NCBI GenBank assembly: GCA_022539475.1
Contig: VCMS01000191.1
Coordinates: 62,001 to 126,000 of the forward strand
Direction of reading: 5' to 3'
DNA: 64,000 nt
Source: Gracilaria domingensis
Lineage: Eukaryota > Rhodophyta > Florideophyceae > Gracilariales > Gracilariaceae
Made by a program: the position numbers and the translations under genes. The notes below the pieces were generated by a model. It saw only the letters and a program-made list of their open reading frames with translations, was not told where the DNA came from and searched no databases. Of the stretch, positions 61,024 through 64,000 are shown piece by piece; the stretch's first letter is position 1, and every line of letters starts with the position of its first letter.

Positions 61024-61126
61024 GTTCTTGGACCGTTCAGTGGTCATGTACATGAACTCGTTCGTCGCCTGATACGTTGCTACGAACGAGTTCATGATGG
61101 TCATGGCCACTGATCGGTCCAAGAAC
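61024..61126. repeat. ~42-bp imperfect inverted repeat, 16-nt loop
   Basis: Arms 61024-61065 and 61082-61126 share GTTCTTGGACCG, CAGTGG and CATGAACTCGTTCGT with a few mismatches and a 3-nt indel. It lies between the two presumed Harbinger genes. It may be an internal structure of the element or an independent insertion. Confidence 0.8.
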
Positions 61127-61689
61127 ATCAAGTTTCCATGTACATAGTGGTGGAGCAAATCCATCCAAATCTGGATGGACTTCGTTCAAAACGTTGTATA
61201 TGGAGACTTGAACAGGTGTTTCAAAACGAAGCTCAATTCAACATTGAATTTCAAATACGCTTCACTACAAATACATAATCACAGAACAAAGATACGAGGT
61301 CATGATACTCCCTAACAGCAGAATGACAAATGGTTTGTTAGTCGCAACCAGGAAGAATCTATTTTGGCACGCCTCTCAAAACCGTAAGGCGATGACGTAC
61401 ATGTTCGATAGAAATTCTGATTCGATATATTGATTGCAGTTTCCTACAACTACGTCACTTATTCAAATCGGTGAATAGGAGCACCATGAACGGAAGGTCT
61501 TCTCAAACCTTTTTATTTGATGACCTCTACCATAGCCTCCCTCTTTAACGAACGCGTGTTCTGCTTGCCACATGTTGATCCGCATCCTCCCAACGCTGGT
61601 CCTTGCAGGTTTTGTACCATGCTCTTACATCATCATTTGTCTGACACTCTTCGTCATGACAAATGTCCTTAACCTCCTCTTTGCGATTA
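61127..61689. other. no gene recognised
   Basis: Spacer between the inverted repeat and the transposase 3' end. Short frames only. Confidence 0.4.
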
Positions 61690-62710
61690 TCAGCACAGAA
61701 ATTGTGTAGTTTCATACACAGACAGACCGTCCTGCGACATACCGGAACATCGAATTGTAGAACGTTTAGAATCCGCTACCTCGCGACAAGCATGCCAAAA
61801 AGCTTGTTCGACGTGCACTCGTAGAGACGAGTGAAAAAAGTTGAAACCGTTTTCCCACCAGAATGAAACCTGAGAGTGCGGAATCGGTGTAATGAGGCTC
61901 TCGGTGCAGTGATATGCTTCATCACCGGCAATCCAGAACTCTAGACGAAGTCCGTTCTTTTCTAAATATTTACCAAGCTTAGAAACTAAGTGTGCCAAAG
62001 CGTCGGGTGTTGATCCTACACACTGGATAGAAACATCCAGAGACCGATACGAAGCATCCACAACTGCCTGTACGGGAATAGAATAGTACCCTTTTCGACA
62101 ATAGAATGCTGCAGCAAACCGACAGGATGGTTTTCGTATCTTTATGGCGATGCCATCAATTGCTCCCATGCAGCCCGTCAAAGGACTCCTAGTTCTTCTC
62201 GAATGCCTAAATCTTTTCGAGAGACGCTCTAAATGGTGCAAACTGGTTGGAATGCCAGGCAACGTCAATTCTTTCATTAATGCGTTGCACGTTTCATGAA
62301 AAATCGCGTATGGTGTTAATGTTCCCAGGGTAAAGCCAATCATTATATCAAGGTAGCTCGACCCAGCCAGCATTCGAAGAGCTATAGCTAGTATAATTTG
62401 AGACGATATAGCTGGGCCCCCAGATCGGCTTCCCATTTCCTCATCTTTCTTCAATAGATGCGCAATTTTGGAGTGAAGTTTGTAAAACATATCCTTCGAC
62501 ATACGAAAAGCTCTTTTGAAATACTTGTGCTTTCAAACCTTTTCCAATATCTTCAAACGTTCTGGTGCGTTTGACTAGTGAAGGTCGTCGAACTGCGACT
62601 TTGTTTCGATCGCATTGTGCCTTAAGAATAGACACAGAAGTCTTGACCAAATTCAGGGTAATGGCCGCGTGCATAAAGGTGAGATTCGGGGCGGTTTGAG
62701 TTACGGCCAT
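61690..62710 (-). pseudogene. PIF/Harbinger transposase, one frameshift near the N-terminus
   Basis: The main frame (61690-62502) encodes a DDE_Tnp_4-type nuclease: first Asp in CMGAIDGIAIKI, second in VQAVVDASYRSLDV, a conserved GDEAY, and Glu in FHSSLRVHVEQAFW. The helical region before it (RMSKDMFYKLHSKIAHLLKK) is the usual N-terminal part. The start (ATG 62708-62710) lies in another register that overlaps at 62441-62502, so a one-base indel near 62505-62520 separates the first ~65 residues. Length when read through is about 335-340 residues, close to the family's usual size. PIF/Harbinger enzymes insert at TWA-type targets. Terminal repeats were not found. Confidence 0.88.
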
Positions 62711-63136
62711 GTTGGTTTCTTTGGGATTGCAGTATTGTTATCACATGATTAATGTTGTTTGTTTACATTAGTGAGGGTGGAGCCCAGAAAAGATCAGAAA
62801 TAGAGAGAAGAGGGCTCAACTTGTGACACAGATCAGTTGACGCTCATGTTGGACATTAGACTGTGTTGCGATCCGGATAATTGTGCGGTAGTTGTTGGAT
62901 GGAGGGAGCTAACAAACTTGTCGAAGGTAATGGGAGAGCTGAATCAATGATGCAATCAGGGAAGAGCTCTTGCGGCCAGGTTTCGCCGTGATCAAGAATA
63001 GAACGATATCGCCGTGATCGGGAATGGAGCGATATCGTGTCAGGATGACTGAGCTCTGCTCACCAAACAGCGTGAAGATGATGGAAATGACGTTCTCAAT
63101 AGAAAGATCAATTATGAGTTAAAATGGAAATATGCG
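62711..63136. other. no gene recognised
   Basis: Intergenic flank between the Harbinger transposase start and the copia LTR. GATATCG-containing words repeat near 63007 and 63030. Nothing else was recognised. Confidence 0.4.
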
Positions 63137-63430
63137 TGTTGGAAGTTGGAATCACTTACATAACGTCCGCGTAGACTATCCTGGTTGTTGTACTCCGCAT
63201 TTGACGCGGCGAACCATCGCGGATGTCCGCTCTACGAAATTGCTATAGGCTTAGAGAAAAACACTCATAGAACATATTGTGTAGTGAGACTGACACCAAC
63301 TTGAGACAATATATAAACTGCGATAACAAGCTGCGAGGAGCACCTGAACTCCTCTCCAGTCTTGTCGTTTTCTTGAACTAATCGTGAAAGGTTATGGGTT
63401 CGTAACTACCGCTTGCGCTACAGTTCAACA
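63137..63430 (+). repeat. candidate 5' LTR of a copia element
   Basis: The segment begins TGTTGGAAG, a common copia LTR start, and ends GTTCAACA, an approximate inverted match. A TATA box is at 63310-63317. An alternative right boundary is just before 63390, where GGTTATGGGTT resembles the internal initiator-tRNA-Met primer site used by copia elements. The 3' LTR is outside the window, so the ends are unverified. Confidence 0.5.
63310..63317 (+). promoter_or_regulatory. TATA box of the copia LTR
   Basis: TATATAAA, 265 bp before the Gag ATG and inside the presumed LTR. Confidence 0.55.
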
Positions 63431-63574
63431 TTCTGTTTTCTTTTTCGAAGAAGACCTTCGCATTAATCTCACTCTACACAGTATCATTCGGTTGAGAAGT
63501 TTGATTTCTTTGCTTTTTCCTTCTTATTCCTTCTGCGTTTATCAAGTTTTTCTCGGCATTATCTGTCAATCCCC

Positions 63575-64000
63575 ATGACAGAGTCGGAGAAAACACGCCT
63601 TGACCCTCTCAAAGAGGGACAGGACTTTACAATTTGGAAGATTAGGATTGAAGCGCCATGCAATGGAAAGGCAGTAGGAGAGGCTTTGGAACATGAAGTC
63701 TGCCCTTCTGAAGCACATGAAAGAAAGACTCAGTTTCTGGCATCCCAGAAGAAAGCATGGGATATTATAGTAATGGCATTATCAAACGAGGCGCTACGTG
63801 TGGTTCGCAATGACATCCAAAATCAGTACTTGATGCTACATAAACTAGGAGAGCGCTACGATTCAAAGACAGCGGCATCCAGAATCGCTAGAATGACGGA
63901 ACTAATCGCACTGCGTTATGCCGGTACAAAGCAAGATATGGGAAAACATATCGACAAGATGAAGGGAATTATGGAGAAACTCGAAGCAATGGACACAAAG
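63575..64000 (+). CDS. copia-type Gag, N-terminal 142 residues, runs off the window
   Basis: The frame opens at ATG 63575 and is still open at the last base. It reads MTESEKTRLDPLKEGQDFTI and continues with the copia Gag landmarks: W in the FTIWKIRIEA segment, KKAWDIIVM in the middle, LGERYDSKTAASRIARM and MGKHIDKMKGIMEKL. These correspond to the UBN2/DUF4219-type Gag of Ty1/copia elements, whose product forms the particle. No damage is visible in the part present. The rest of the element should lie to the right of the window. Confidence 0.85.
   Translation, partial: MTESEKTRLDPLKEGQDFTIWKIRIEAPCNGKAVGEALEHEVCPSEAHERKTQFLASQKKAWDIIVMALSNEALRVVRNDIQNQYLMLHKLGERYDSKTAASRIARMTELIALRYAGTKQDMGKHIDKMKGIMEKLEAMDTK

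Noticed and set aside
1-64000. CRISPR arrays, bacterial operons, prophage
   Set aside because: Nothing of the kind is present; introns, TATA boxes and retrotransposons show a eukaryotic nuclear sequence.

Overview
The window is a repeat-dense stretch of a eukaryotic nuclear genome. Nearly every recognisable gene is a transposable element (TE) gene. The evidence is a Ty3/gypsy chromovirus with both LTRs, remains of further gypsy and copia elements, a Mutator-like transposase with a Ulp1-type peptidase, a Plavaka/CACTA-type transposase with a second gene, a PIF/Harbinger transposase with a partner gene, hAT-like miniature elements, TATA-box promoters and one clear 67-bp spliceosomal intron. Most TE genes are intronless. 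A filamentous fungus or a red alga would fit; I cannot decide between them from the sequence alone. I found no rRNA, tRNA or CRISPR. Positions 45221-45878 are an assembly gap of Ns.

Layout. 1-9.7 kb: two long intact ORFs with no recognised domain, convergent (1389-2639 plus, 3851-6301 minus), a broken WD40 fragment in a GC-rich island, and a small gene with a TATA box and an RVSF motif. 9.7-13.2 kb: mostly empty, with a 28-bp minisatellite. 13.3-17.5 kb: a Mutator-like element whose transposase and peptidase lie in one reading frame broken by two stop codons. 19.0-29.1 kb: a nested complex. A second copy of the promoter and 5' end of the 816-codon gene carries two inverted copies of a ~300-bp repeat. 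One repeat copy was hit by a hAT-like miniature element (8-bp target duplication) and by a 920-bp element (5-bp duplication). The other was hit by a complete 6986-bp gypsy element (5-bp duplication CAAAC). Each repeat copy preserves the empty site of the other's insertions.

29.8-35.8 kb and 45.96-50.1 kb hold parts of one gypsy-like family on the minus strand (Gag/protease in the first, RT-RNase H-integrase-chromodomain in the second). Both are studded with tiny hairpins of the form ACYY-loop-RRGT. Where the outer ends of the two copies align, a hairpin differs by a paired substitution on both arms. This is the most unusual signal in the window. The second copy also has a long ORF on the opposite strand downstream of pol. 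36.3-37.4 kb is a copia RT-RNase H remnant. 37.8-38.9 kb is a cluster of strong hairpins around a 145-bp direct duplication. 39.3-44.7 kb is the Plavaka-like element, with two convergent genes whose stop codons share TTAA. 52.6-54.8 kb is a Gag-like gene with an intron. 56.4 kb is a coiled-coil gene. 59-62.7 kb is a PIF/Harbinger pair. The window ends in the 5' part of a copia element (LTR plus Gag).

Across unrelated elements, reading frames are interrupted mainly by single in-frame stop codons (ten seen) rather than by indels (about six). This points to point-mutation decay, perhaps C-to-T biased, or to tolerated readthrough. Nothing in the window reads as a housekeeping gene cluster.
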